A stretch of 16,459 nt of DNA from Deltaproteobacteria bacterium (lineage in GTDB: Bacteria; Desulfobacterota; Syntrophia; Syntrophales; UBA5619), in contig JAPLJW010000316.1 in the NCBI GenBank assembly GCA_026388365.1, positions 1 to 16,459 on the forward strand, in the 5' to 3' direction. Of this stretch, positions 1-7,562 are shown piece after piece. A program made the translations under genes and the position numbers. Each line of letters opens with the position of its first letter. Position 1 is the stretch's first letter. A model generated the notes under the pieces. That model was not told the DNA's origin and did no database searches. It saw only the letters and a program-made list of their open reading frames with translations.

Positions 1-363
1 GCCTTCGTCCTTATGGAAACGTTTGAGAACGATGTAGAGGTAATCGCCGTGGTCCTCCAACTTCGGCCGCTGGTCGGTGTTGAGGATGTCTTCGAGGATC
101 AGGGGGTGGAGGCCAAAGACGACCCCCATCTGTTCGAGCAGGCGGACGTCCTGAAGGCCGTCGATGTGGACCCAGCTGAGGGCTTTGCGGTCCGGGGGCG
201 GCATCAGCCCCTCCAGGGTATGGATCTCCTTTTCTTTGAAATGGGATTCGTCGTATTCGCAGAGGGTGATCTTCGCCTTCTCTGCATGTTTCTCACCGAT
301 GTGGATCAGAACGCCGGGCGCAAGACCGGTCTTGGCGGATCTTTTCTGGGTGGCTCCGGGCAT
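1..363 (-). CDS. corA: CorA-family Mg2+/Co2+ transporter, N-terminal part (cut by window edge)
   Basis: The first 121 codons of a CorA-type divalent-cation channel; the rest lies beyond position 1. Only the cytoplasmic N-terminal funnel domain is visible. Family signatures are SWVHIDGLQD (residues 63-72), HPLILEDILN (86-95), QRPKLED (98-104) and GDYLYIVLK. The two C-terminal membrane helices and the GMN selectivity motif are off the window, so ion specificity cannot be judged. The ATG at 363-361 is preceded by GGAGG about nine bases upstream, which fixes the start. It is divergent from the sigma-54 regulator with 205 bp between starts. CorA proteins are pentameric inner-membrane channels for Mg2+ (also Co2+/Ni2+). 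Family assignment is firm; the gene symbol is by family. Confidence 0.9.
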   Translation of the reverse strand, partial: MPGATQKRSAKTGLAPGVLIHIGEKHAEKAKITLCEYDESHFKEKEIHTLEGLMPPPDRKALSWVHIDGLQDVRLLEQMGVVFGLHPLILEDILNTDQRPKLEDHGDYLYIVLKRFHKDEG

Positions 364-502
364 GTCCCTGGTCCTCCGGGATCGAACGGAAATTCCGACA
401 TGGAGACGAACGGGTGCAACGGCGACGCTAATGTAGCCCATCGTTTCCGGAAAAACAATAAAAAAGTCGGCCGCAAAAGACAGCGGCAAATGCGATTTTC
501 TC

Positions 503-533
503 TTGACAAAAGTTCCGGAATTGCGGACGTAAT
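503..533 (+). promoter_or_regulatory. possible sigma-70 promoter for the sigma-54 activator gene
   Basis: A perfect -35 hexamer TTGACA lies at 503-508. The best -10 candidate, CGTAAT at 528-533, is weak and 19 bases away, so spacing and -10 are both poor. It lies about 35 bases before the start codon at 569 in the divergent corA/regulator gap. Confidence 0.35.
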
Positions 534-568
534 CGCCAGATCCAAAATTCCTTTATTCCGGAGGTTTC

Positions 569-1969
569 ATGAGATACATCCTTGCGGCAACCGAAGACCG
601 GGCCGCGACGAAGGTTATCCGCGCCGCATTCCGCCGGCCCTTCCAGGTGGATGCGGCGGCCACCGTCCAGGAGTGCCGCGAATTCCTGCGGAAGCGGCGG
701 TATGAATTCACGTTCATCGATCTCGATCTCCTCGGCGGGCTCGGGGTGGCCCGGGGCGATTCCGGCGCAGCCTTCCGGGAGGTAAGGCAGGCCTTCCCCT
801 CGATTGATATCATCGTCATGACCCCGCCGGAGAGGGCGGGTGAGGCGGTCGACGCGGTGAAGGCGGGCGCCTCCAATTACGTGACCTATCCCCTGAACGC
901 CGACGAGATCCGGTATGTGACGGAGAGCCTTCATGAGGGCATCCGCGCGCAGTCGGAGCTCGACTACCTGCGGGACCGCTTCTGGCAGTCCGACTCCCTG
1001 GACGTCGTCCAGACCCGTAACCCTGTCATGCGGGCCGTCTTCGACCAGATACGCCTCGTTGCGCCCACCAAGAGCACGGTTCTGCTCACTGGGGAGACGG
1101 GGACGGGGAAGGGGGTCCTGGCGAAGCTTCTTCACCGCCACAGCAACCGCCGGGGGGTGCAGTTCATCGGCATCCACTGCGGCGCCATCCCCGACACCCT
1201 CCTCGAAAGCGAGCTCTTCGGCCACGAGAAGGGGGCCTTTACCGGCGCCGTCCGGCGGAAGTTAGGCAAATTCGAACTCGCCCACGGCGGGACCATCTTC
1301 CTCGACGAGATCGGCACGATCACCCCTGCCGCCCAGATCAAACTCCTCCAGGTCCTCCAGGACCGGACCTTTCAGCGGGTCGGGGGGGAGGCCCTCATCG
1401 AGACGGACGTACGGATCATCGCCGCCTCCAATATGGATCTCGGGCTGATGGTGGAGAAGGGGCTCTTCCGGAACGACCTGTACTACCGCTTGAACGTCTT
1501 TCCGATCGAAATCCCGCCGCTCCGGGAACGGCGGGAGGACATTCCGCAGCTCGCGGAGATCTTCCTCCGGCAGATGAACCGTTTCAACCACCGGGGGATC
1601 CACTATGTCCACCCCCAGGTGATGGAAGCGTTTCAGCGCTATTCCTGGCCCGGCAATATCCGCGAACTGGAAAACCTCGTCGAGCGGGCCTGTATTCTGG
1701 AGACTTCTTCGATCCTGACCCCGGCGAGTTTTCCGGCGGAACTCTTCGCCGGCGGGCCTTTTGTCGCTCCGCTCTCTGCCGGCGCAGGCCTTACACTGGC
1801 GGAGGCGCGCGCGCGGGCCGTCGCGGAGGCGGAGAAAAGCTACCTCCGGGAGGTCCTCGCCCGGAACAGCGGCCGAATCAACCGGACGGCGGAGGCCGCC
1901 GGCGTTACGGTCCGCCAGATCAGCAAACTCATGCGCAAACACGGGATCCGAAAAGAGGCTTTCCGCTGA
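569..1969 (+). CDS. sigma-54-dependent Fis-family transcriptional activator with a degenerate receiver domain
   Basis: NtrC-type enhancer-binding protein of 466 aa that should remodel sigma-54 RNA polymerase. Residues 1-125 are receiver-like: acidic E9/D10, candidate phospho-acceptor D51 in FIDLDL, T85. The invariant receiver Lys before Pro is replaced by Tyr (Y107-P108). The AAA+ domain (about 148-390) carries Walker A GETGTGKG (175-182), the sigma-54 contact loop GAFTGA (222-227), Walker [11 protein letters not shown] (240-249) and [19 protein letters not shown] (308-326). A Fis-type helix-turn-helix lies at about 425-460. The ATG at 569 follows GGAGG with a short 4-base spacer. No histidine kinase gene adjoins it, so the input is unknown. 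The missing Lys suggests phosphorylation-independent or altered control (inference). Confidence 0.93.
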   Translation: MRYILAATEDRAATKVIRAAFRRPFQVDAAATVQECREFLRKRRYEFTFIDLDLLGGLGVARGDSGAAFREVRQAFPSIDIIVMTPPERAGEAVDAVKAGASNYVTYPLNADEIRYVTESLHEGIRAQSELDYLRDRFWQSDSLDVVQTRNPVMRAVFDQIRLVAPTKSTVLLTGETGTGKGVLAKLLHRHSNRRGVQFIGIHCGAIPDTLLESELFGHEKGAFTGAVRRKLGKFELAHGGTIFLDEIGTITPAAQIKLLQVLQDRTFQRVGGEALIETDVRIIAASNMDLGLMVEKGLFRNDLYYRLNVFPIEIPPLRERREDIPQLAEIFLRQMNRFNHRGIHYVHPQVMEAFQRYSWPGNIRELENLVERACILETSSILTPASFPAELFAGGPFVAPLSAGAGLTLAEARARAVAEAEKSYLREVLARNSGRINRTAEAAGVTVRQISKLMRKHGIRKEAFR

Positions 1970-2172
1970 CAGCCTCTTGAAAAGCCTTTTTCCCAGGCTG
2001 TTCAAAAGCTTGTCCCGTACCGGACACGGGATGCCCGGATGCAAGGCCCCCGAAATCCTGAGCCGTGAAGCGTTGGGGACATGTGGAGACACCTTGCCGC
2101 AAGGTGTCTCCGGAATACATTGAACGGCGAAGGATGAGGGAAACTTGAGCAGATGGGCGTTTCAGTCTGCTG
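1953..2172. repeat. cluster of inverted repeats in a convergent gap (possible degraded MITE and terminators)
   Basis: The 204-bp gap between two convergent genes is full of palindromes. AAGAGGCT/AGCCTCTT (1953-1960/1971-1978) overlaps the regulator's stop codon. Arms 1974-1987 and 1995-2008 pair at 12 of 14 positions around a 7-base loop. Arms 2085-2095 and 2101-2111 form a perfect 11-bp stem (GGAGACACCTT) with loop GCCGC. None has a following T-tract except a TTTTT inside the second loop. The sequence from about 2035 to 2172 resembles, from memory, a dispersed deltaproteobacterial repeat interrupted around 2075-2117; that identification is inference. The structures may also end transcription from both sides. 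Confidence 0.5.
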
Positions 2173-2173
2173 A

Positions 2174-3637
2174 TCAGCGCCGGGACGGCGCAGACTCATG
2201 CCGCGTTTTGACGACGACCCGGACGACCGGCATCTTCCCCCCCGCGAACTGGATATCCGGCGGATACCGCAGAGATGGCGTGAAGGCTTTCTGGACATCC
2301 AGTTGCGCCAGGTCGATCGGCTCGGTCAGGATTCGGATCCGCTTGCCGCGGAGCTTGCGGGGGATGAGGATTCTTGCCTCGGCGGGGGTGGCGGTGATCC
2401 TCTGGACCGCAAGACCCGGCGGCGGGATGTTTTCCGTCAGCACCTCGATGGGAACGGTCATGGAGATGAGGCGCGAGGTGATGACCGTGATCCGTTCGGG
2501 ACTGATAGAGGCGACCGTGAGATTCGAGGGGGTCTTCACCATGGCGCGTGTGAGGGCGACCTCCTGCCTGCCGGGTTGAAGTTGCGCCAGATCGAGGGAG
2601 ATCTTGAGACTCTCCGGACGGAGGAGTTGAAAAGCCTGGGCGTGTCCCATGAGCATGACCTTCGCCTCCGTGGCCTTGGGTTCCTCCAAAACCCATTCCG
2701 CCTGGGCGCTCCGGTATTCGATGGGGACCGTAAAATCCCGCCGGATCGTCTCTCGCTGGTAGCCGAAAACGAACCAGAGGATGCAGGCCAGAACGACGGC
2801 GATCACCTTCTCCCGTTGGTTTTCCTTCAGCCAGCGGAGTATCGACCCTGTTTTGGCGAGAGGCGCCCGCCGGGCGAAGAAGGCCTCCAATTCGATGTGG
2901 AGGGCCGAGGCGTTGGCGATTTCCTGGATACGCTCCCCTTTTGCAAGCGAAAGGCTGCCCCGCTCTTCGGAAACCACGATGCAGATCGCGTCGGACCGCT
3001 CCGAAAGGCCGAGGGCCGCCGTGTGGCGGAGGCCCAGACTGCCGTGCTGGGCGGCATTCGCCGAGAGGGGAAGATGGCAGCCGAAGCGCATCACCCGGTT
3101 GCCGTCGACGAGGACGGCGCCGTCGTGACCGATCGAATGGGGATCGAAGATGCTCTCCAAGAGGGGCTGGCTCAGGATGCCGTCGAGGTTGCTTCCCCCC
3201 GTGAGGTGGCGGTCGAGGGGATCTTGCCCCTGGAGAACGATCAGGGCGCCGACTTTCTTGCGCGCCAGGTCGGCCGCGGTCTGGGTCAGAATCTCCGCGC
3301 CTTCGTTGAATGCGGCGGCCGCGAAGAACCGCTTCCGGAAACGTCCCAGCAGAGCCAGGCGTTCAAAGAAACGCCGGAGGTCCTCCTGAAAGATAACAAC
3401 GAGGACGAACAGCAGGATCGCGAAGAAGGCCTGGAGGACGACCGTGGTCAGATAGAGCTGGAAGAAGCGGGCGAGGATATAGACGACTCCGAGCAGGGTG
3501 ATTCCGAGAAAGACGAAGCGGGACGCCCGGTCCTTGAACCAGACCAGAAGCGCCGAGATCATGACCGAGATGATGATGATGTCCAGGATGTCCTGAATCC
3601 GGACGGTATGGAGCATCGTCAGGGCATTGTCGATCAC
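2174..3637 (-). CDS. membrane diadenylate cyclase (CdaA/DacA type) fused to YbbR/CdaR domains
   Basis: A 487-aa protein predicted to make cyclic di-AMP from two ATP at the inner membrane. Residues 16-84 hold three membrane helices as in CdaA. The DAC catalytic domain (about 105-255) carries DGA (172-174) and RHTAA (204-208), the two signature motifs, plus LGLSERSD and VVSEERGSLSLAK. A fourth membrane helix (277-293) follows, then about 190 residues of YbbR-like beta repeats (about 300-385 and 395-475), expected outside the membrane. In Firmicutes CdaA and its regulator CdaR (YbbR) are separate adjacent genes followed by glmM; here they are one polypeptide and no glmM is present in the window. 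The GTG start at 3637 follows GAGGAG with 8-base spacing. It faces the sigma-54 regulator convergently. Confidence 0.92.
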   Translation of the reverse strand: MIDNALTMLHTVRIQDILDIIIISVMISALLVWFKDRASRFVFLGITLLGVVYILARFFQLYLTTVVLQAFFAILLFVLVVIFQEDLRRFFERLALLGRFRKRFFAAAAFNEGAEILTQTAADLARKKVGALIVLQGQDPLDRHLTGGSNLDGILSQPLLESIFDPHSIGHDGAVLVDGNRVMRFGCHLPLSANAAQHGSLGLRHTAALGLSERSDAICIVVSEERGSLSLAKGERIQEIANASALHIELEAFFARRAPLAKTGSILRWLKENQREKVIAVVLACILWFVFGYQRETIRRDFTVPIEYRSAQAEWVLEEPKATEAKVMLMGHAQAFQLLRPESLKISLDLAQLQPGRQEVALTRAMVKTPSNLTVASISPERITVITSRLISMTVPIEVLTENIPPPGLAVQRITATPAEARILIPRKLRGKRIRILTEPIDLAQLDVQKAFTPSLRYPPDIQFAGGKMPVVRVVVKTRHESAPSRR

Positions 3638-3722
3638 GGGAGCAACTCCTCTTTTCTCCTGCCGGGAGAGGACCGGCCTGCCTGTAGAAAACGGTTGAAA
3701 AATGTGAACGAATCTTTTTTGC

Positions 3723-3752
3723 TATATAAGCAGAAGGTCCGCGATGTGTCAA
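3723..3752 (-). promoter_or_regulatory. sigma-70 promoter of the diadenylate cyclase gene
   Basis: Read on the minus strand: a perfect TTGACA (3752-3747), an 18-base spacer, then TATATA (3728-3723). Transcription would begin near 3716, giving a 5' leader of about 80 bases before the GTG at 3637. Confidence 0.65.
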
Positions 3753-3798
3753 GACGTTACCTTGGCGGTAATAAATTGGATGACACCCGACTGCTCAT

Positions 3799-3815
3799 AA
3801 TTCACAAAATGAATT
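3799..3815. repeat. small AT-rich hairpin after the peptidase gene
   Basis: AATTCA (3799-3804) and TGAATT (3810-3815) form a 6-bp stem around a 5-base loop, just downstream of the peptidase stop codon and upstream of the cyclase promoter. It is too AT-rich and lacks a U-tract, so it is a poor terminator candidate. Confidence 0.3.
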
Positions 3816-3822
3816 TCGGCGA

Positions 3823-4671
3823 TCACTTTCCCGTCCTGCCCAGCAGCCTGTCAAGAGAGGCATTGAATTGGCTTTCGAAGCCCTTCATGTCCAGCCCGAA
3901 GGCCTTTTTGAAGGATTCCTCGGGACCGCTCTCTTTGAGTTCTTTGAAGTAAACAAGGATCGGCTCATAGCCTTTTTCTTCGGTCAGGCTTGAGACAGCC
4001 AAGGCAGCAAGGCTGTAACAGGGATCACTTCCATACTTGTCCATCCCTTTGTACCAATCGGATTTTGTAGCCAGTTCCTTTAAGTCGGGTTTCGCAGCCA
4101 GTTTCCGCACCTCCTGCAACCAGGACTCCTTTTGTTGAGCCATTGGCCTGTCTCCGGATAATTCAACAACCCGGGCTGCAAAAAAGCCTGCAACCCCTTC
4201 ATAGATCCACATGACCTTCGGACATTGGTCGGCACATTCCTGCCCCTGGAATTTGTGAACGATCTCATGGCTTATATTATATATCCGGCGCCGCGGATTG
4301 GGGTTGAACGGGGGACCTGCATTTTGGAGAATCAAATGGTCGCCTATCGACCAGCCGAGCGTTGTTCGTGCCCGACGATCCGCCTCTTTTTGATTGATCT
4401 TACTTTCCCGCATGAGCAGCGCGGCATAGGTCTCCGGGTTGGGAACGATAAGGATGCGGATATCTTTATGCAATTCCAGATTGAAAGCCTCCCTGAAAAA
4501 GCGAAGCGAATGGTCCGCGGCAAGTCTCGCGCTTGCCACGGCTTCGTCGGACACACCCGGTTCCGTGCTGATCTGGATTTTATTCGTCTGTGCCGTCGCC
4601 AGGCCCGCAACGGAAAAAAGCGACAACCCGAGCGCGAAGGCAAGTAATCCAAAGCAGTAGTGTTTCTTCAT
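3823..4671 (-). CDS. secreted gluzincin-like metallopeptidase (peptidase MA-like)
   Basis: 282 aa with an N-terminal signal peptide: KK at 2-3, a hydrophobic core about 7-25, and a likely cleavage after ATA or ATAQ near residue 28. Zinc-peptidase motif HEIVH lies at 135-139 and a likely third ligand E158 in WIYEGVAGFF, the arrangement of peptidase MA-like gluzincins. The C-terminal half is helical, with three cysteines (C146, C150, C218), two close enough for a disulfide in the periplasm. It is therefore likely an exported Zn endopeptidase of unknown substrate. The frame is open 21 codons further upstream, but the ATG at 4671 has a strong GGAGGT nine bases before it and gives a proper signal peptide, so it is preferred. 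It stands alone between two minus-strand genes. Confidence 0.8.
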   Translation of the reverse strand: MKKHYCFGLLAFALGLSLFSVAGLATAQTNKIQISTEPGVSDEAVASARLAADHSLRFFREAFNLELHKDIRILIVPNPETYAALLMRESKINQKEADRRARTTLGWSIGDHLILQNAGPPFNPNPRRRIYNISHEIVHKFQGQECADQCPKVMWIYEGVAGFFAARVVELSGDRPMAQQKESWLQEVRKLAAKPDLKELATKSDWYKGMDKYGSDPCYSLAALAVSSLTEEKGYEPILVYFKELKESGPEESFKKAFGLDMKGFESQFNASLDRLLGRTGK

Positions 4672-4842
4672 CGATTTTTCACCTCCGGATGAACTTGTGC
4701 TGCATACAGCAGACAAGCAGCTTAGAAGCATCACTTTTCAATCCAGACTAACTCCCCCGCGTCGCAAACGGCACCAGGGCTTCATACTTCAGTCTTTCAT
4801 ACTCTCTGCGAAACCAAATTCCAGGTCTGCAGGAATCGCTGG

Positions 4843-6147
4843 TCACTTTACAGGCCGCAATGGATCTTTCTTTTTCATCCGTCCGATCAGGGCTTCAAGG
4901 TATCTTGATTTAACCTGGCGGCTCGCCATCGCCTGCTTGACGGGGGGCAATTTCAGAATGACACCGAGAATAGCCGCCATCGCCCTGTGACTGGCAAGGG
5001 CCTGATTATCGAAAATGAGATCCTGCAGCTTCCCCCTTTCGATGGCCATCACGACAGCCAGATGAGCAGAATTCAACGGCGTGATGACCCTCCGGGCGCG
5101 TGATTTTAATTTAACTTGTTTATCCGGACAGGCGCGTGCGCAAAGACCGCAACCGAGGCAGATTTCTTCATGGACCTGCGCTTTTTTGGCCTTCGGCCTG
5201 CGTGGATCATTTGCCGAGACGAGGCTCATGGCCTGCACGGGGCAGACGGAGACGCACTGACCGCAGCCCGTACAGACTCCCTCCTGAACCTCCGGCAGGA
5301 AATTGGTCGTATGAACGGGATGCAGAAGGCTGAAACGCCTGGCCGCGATCATCGCCTCGCAGCAGCAGCCGCAGCAGTTGCAGATGAAATTGACCCTCTC
5401 CCGGACATTGGAGCCGAACTGAACCAGCCTGTGATCATAGGCGACCTGGAGCAGATCCAGACATTCCTCCACACGGATCGGTCTTGCATGGCCGTGTTTG
5501 ATCAGGGACCCGGCAGCCGTGTTGAAGGTCATGCAGATCTCCTTCGGTGCAGCGCAGTCCCTGCCGAGATGCTGCATTTTGTGGCGGCAGTAACAGACGC
5601 CGATGCCCCTGAAGGAAGCCGTCCTGATGACCTCCGTGGCCCGTTCATAATCGAAGACCGTCAGGCTGAATTCCGGGGAAAGGGACGGCTCGTGAACGAA
5701 GACACGGCCCAGTTGAGTTTCCCCCTCCGTAAAGAGGGCTTTTATGAAATCCTCTTCCACATTGAGATATTGATAGAAGAGTTCGCTGAGGGCTTTCTGG
5801 TCGATATCCCCGCGGATCCTCATCAGGGAGAACTCAAAGAAACCCGCCATCGGTGGGGGGAGGAGATAGGTTTGCCGCCCGTCTTCCTCGATATCCACCA
5901 GAATCGCCCGGGCAGCCATATCATCCAATATTTTTTGAGCGGCCGATGTCCTCATCTTCCAGATGCGGGCGGCCCGCTCCGCCGTGAACGGTTTTATCGG
6001 AAGACGCGATATCAGCGCGGCATCTTTTTCTGTAAACAGGATATTCAGGATCTTATGGAGCGTATCCGATGGAGGGGCCCCCTGGGGAAAGCGATTGATC
6101 CGATCCGCCAGAGCTGCATAGCCTGACTTCATCAGGTGATGGGTCAT
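4843..6147 (-). CDS. winged-helix and multi-cysteine 4Fe-4S ferredoxin-type protein
   Basis: 434 aa, soluble. Residues about 45-95 look like a winged-helix segment (AERAARIWKMRTSAAQKIL). Then come three cysteine groups: CYCRHK...C...C (C185, C187, C198, C205), a dense CNCCGCCC run (C256-C263), and two classical 4Fe-4S motifs CTGCGQCVSVCP (C292-C302) and CLGCGLCARACP (C330-C340). The last two predict a bacterial-type 2[4Fe-4S] domain for low-potential electron transfer; the first two may hold further clusters. Such proteins occur in anaerobic bacteria and archaea, usually annotated only as 4Fe-4S proteins; no reaction is known to me. ATG at 6147 has GAGG five bases upstream; a second Met at codon 6 is possible. 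It lies 59 bp downstream of the PAS gene and may be co-transcribed. Confidence 0.85.
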   Translation of the reverse strand: MTHHLMKSGYAALADRINRFPQGAPPSDTLHKILNILFTEKDAALISRLPIKPFTAERAARIWKMRTSAAQKILDDMAARAILVDIEEDGRQTYLLPPPMAGFFEFSLMRIRGDIDQKALSELFYQYLNVEEDFIKALFTEGETQLGRVFVHEPSLSPEFSLTVFDYERATEVIRTASFRGIGVCYCRHKMQHLGRDCAAPKEICMTFNTAAGSLIKHGHARPIRVEECLDLLQVAYDHRLVQFGSNVRERVNFICNCCGCCCEAMIAARRFSLLHPVHTTNFLPEVQEGVCTGCGQCVSVCPVQAMSLVSANDPRRPKAKKAQVHEEICLGCGLCARACPDKQVKLKSRARRVITPLNSAHLAVVMAIERGKLQDLIFDNQALASHRAMAAILGVILKLPPVKQAMASRQVKSRYLEALIGRMKKKDPLRPVK

Positions 6148-6206
6148 GGCAACCTCGATCCGAAAAGATGAAAATCAAAACATGTGTCTTTGGAAGAGGC
6201 CTGCCC

Positions 6207-6614
6207 TCAAAAGGTCCTTTCGGGTTTCGGCCATCCCGCGGGATGTGAATAGGCGAGGACACCGATGAAGTTCCCCGCCGCATCGAAGATGGGAACCTTC
6301 ATCGACAATCTGCCCGTCGGCGTGACATAGAAATGCGGTTCTCTGCGTCCCCGCCTGAAGTCTTCGAATATACGCTCGATCATCTCGACGCTTTCGGGCT
6401 TCGCATGGCAATCCCGGATATTGACCCCGACCTCTCTTCCGCCATTTGCCGGTTTTGCTGCGGCAGCCCTGTTGAGGTACCGCAAGAATCCGTCCTTGTC
6501 GACGAACTGGACGTCCATGGGTATTCGGTCCAGCAGCTCCTCAAGGGAAATATCGGTATTGGGTATTTTCATTTTCCTCGTCCGTTTTCGTGCCGTGATT
6601 CTTGTTATTCTCAT
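6207..6614 (-). CDS. small single-domain PAS protein (PAS_10/DUF438-like)
   Basis: 135 aa with one PAS-like domain and no output domain. Visible landmarks are FVDKDGFLRYLNRA (about 37-50), GREVGVNIRDCH, PESVEMIERIFEDFRRG and KVPIFDAAGNFIGVLAYS near the C-terminus. This resembles the PAS segment found at the C-terminus of DUF438 proteins. It likely binds a small ligand or cofactor such as heme and reports to a partner. The ATG at 6614 has GGAG about five bases upstream and adds 14 basic residues; the ATG at 6572 (MKIPNTD) fits the domain better but its GAGG is only three bases away. Start is uncertain. Located between the hydrolase and the Fe-S gene, same strand, with short gaps suggesting one transcript. 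Confidence 0.75.
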   Translation of the reverse strand: MRITRITARKRTRKMKIPNTDISLEELLDRIPMDVQFVDKDGFLRYLNRAAAAKPANGGREVGVNIRDCHAKPESVEMIERIFEDFRRGRREPHFYVTPTGRLSMKVPIFDAAGNFIGVLAYSHPAGWPKPERTF

Positions 6615-6690
6615 GCCCGCTCCGCCTTTCCGGCGGCTTTTGCCGCAAAGAGCACATCGGCCTTCCTCTATGCGCGTTCCGAAGGGTGTT

Positions 6691-7482
6691 TTATAAACCG
6701 GCAGACAGGAATTCTAACAGAACGGTGTTGAAGATATCCGCCTGTTCCACATTCACGAAATGCATCGCATCGGGGATGACCTTCAGGGTCGATGCGCCGA
6801 TCCTTCCATGGATGAACTCCGCGACCGATACGGGCGTCCCCGGGTCCTGTTCCCCGACAATGATGAGCGTCCTGACGGAAATCCCTTTTATGATTTCACG
6901 CAGATCCATAGCTTGAATGGCAAGACCGCTTCCGCAATATCCTTCTACAGGGGTGTTGAGAATCACCTCCCGGGTACGTTCAACCGCAGCCTTGAGTCTC
7001 TGCTGGCCGGCCTTGGTAAACCACCGGTCTATGGTCGCATCGGCCACCCCTTTCATACCCGCCCTTGTCACCAGTGCTATGCGTTCATCCCACACTTCCG
7101 GCTGCGCCATATGGGGCGAGGTATCACAGAGTATCAATGAGAGCAGCCTCTTTCCATGCAGGGCGCCCAGCATCTGGCCGACCATGCCTCCCATCGAAAG
7201 ACCGCAGAAATGAACCCGCTCCAAGCCAAGATGGTCCATCAGCGCCACGACATCAGAGGTGAGCATCTCCAGGGTATAAGGGCCGGACGGCGCCGCCGAC
7301 CGGCCATGGCCTCGGCTGTCATAGCGTAAAACCCGATAGCCCGCTTTTGTTAATGGGGGGATCTGATGGTTCCACATCGTGATGTCCGAGGCCAGGGAGT
7401 TTGAAAACATGACGACACCCCCCATTTCCGGGCCGTCAAACCGATAATTGAGCTTTATACCGTTCACATCAGCTATTGGCAT
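6691..7482 (-). CDS. alpha/beta hydrolase, 3-oxoadipate enol-lactonase-like
   Basis: 263 aa with a full alpha/beta-hydrolase triad: nucleophile Ser96 in GLSMGG, Asp213 in VGEQDPGTP, His241 in DAMHFVNVEQ. RYDSRGHGRS (53-62) and the overall spacing match the 3-oxoadipate enol-lactonase/PcaD-like subfamily. Whether it acts in beta-ketoadipate chemistry is doubtful: no other pca gene is in the window, and an anaerobe would hardly use that pathway, so an ester or lactone hydrolase of unknown substrate is the safer reading. The ATG at 7482 has AGG five bases upstream (TAGGTGAAC); a GTG two codons earlier is less likely because it would overlap that site. It lies 80 bp after ftsH and 76 bp before the PAS gene, same strand. 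Confidence 0.85.
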   Translation of the reverse strand: MPIADVNGIKLNYRFDGPEMGGVVMFSNSLASDITMWNHQIPPLTKAGYRVLRYDSRGHGRSAAPSGPYTLEMLTSDVVALMDHLGLERVHFCGLSMGGMVGQMLGALHGKRLLSLILCDTSPHMAQPEVWDERIALVTRAGMKGVADATIDRWFTKAGQQRLKAAVERTREVILNTPVEGYCGSGLAIQAMDLREIIKGISVRTLIIVGEQDPGTPVSVAEFIHGRIGASTLKVIPDAMHFVNVEQADIFNTVLLEFLSAGL

Positions 7483-7562
7483 GTTCACCTACCCATCCGT
7501 TAAGTTACTGTGAAAACTTTCATGGGAAGCAGGCGAGAGCGGTTCATAAATAAAGGCGTCGT

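Noticed and set aside
13..705. A 230-codon plus-strand frame across the start of corA and the regulator
   Set aside because: It crosses a divergent intergenic region and two real genes; the product resembles nothing.
2198..3952. A 584-codon open frame on the plus strand opposite the cyclase gene
   Set aside because: It mirrors the real gene on the other strand, has a charge-rich low-complexity product with no family resemblance, and arises from high third-position GC.
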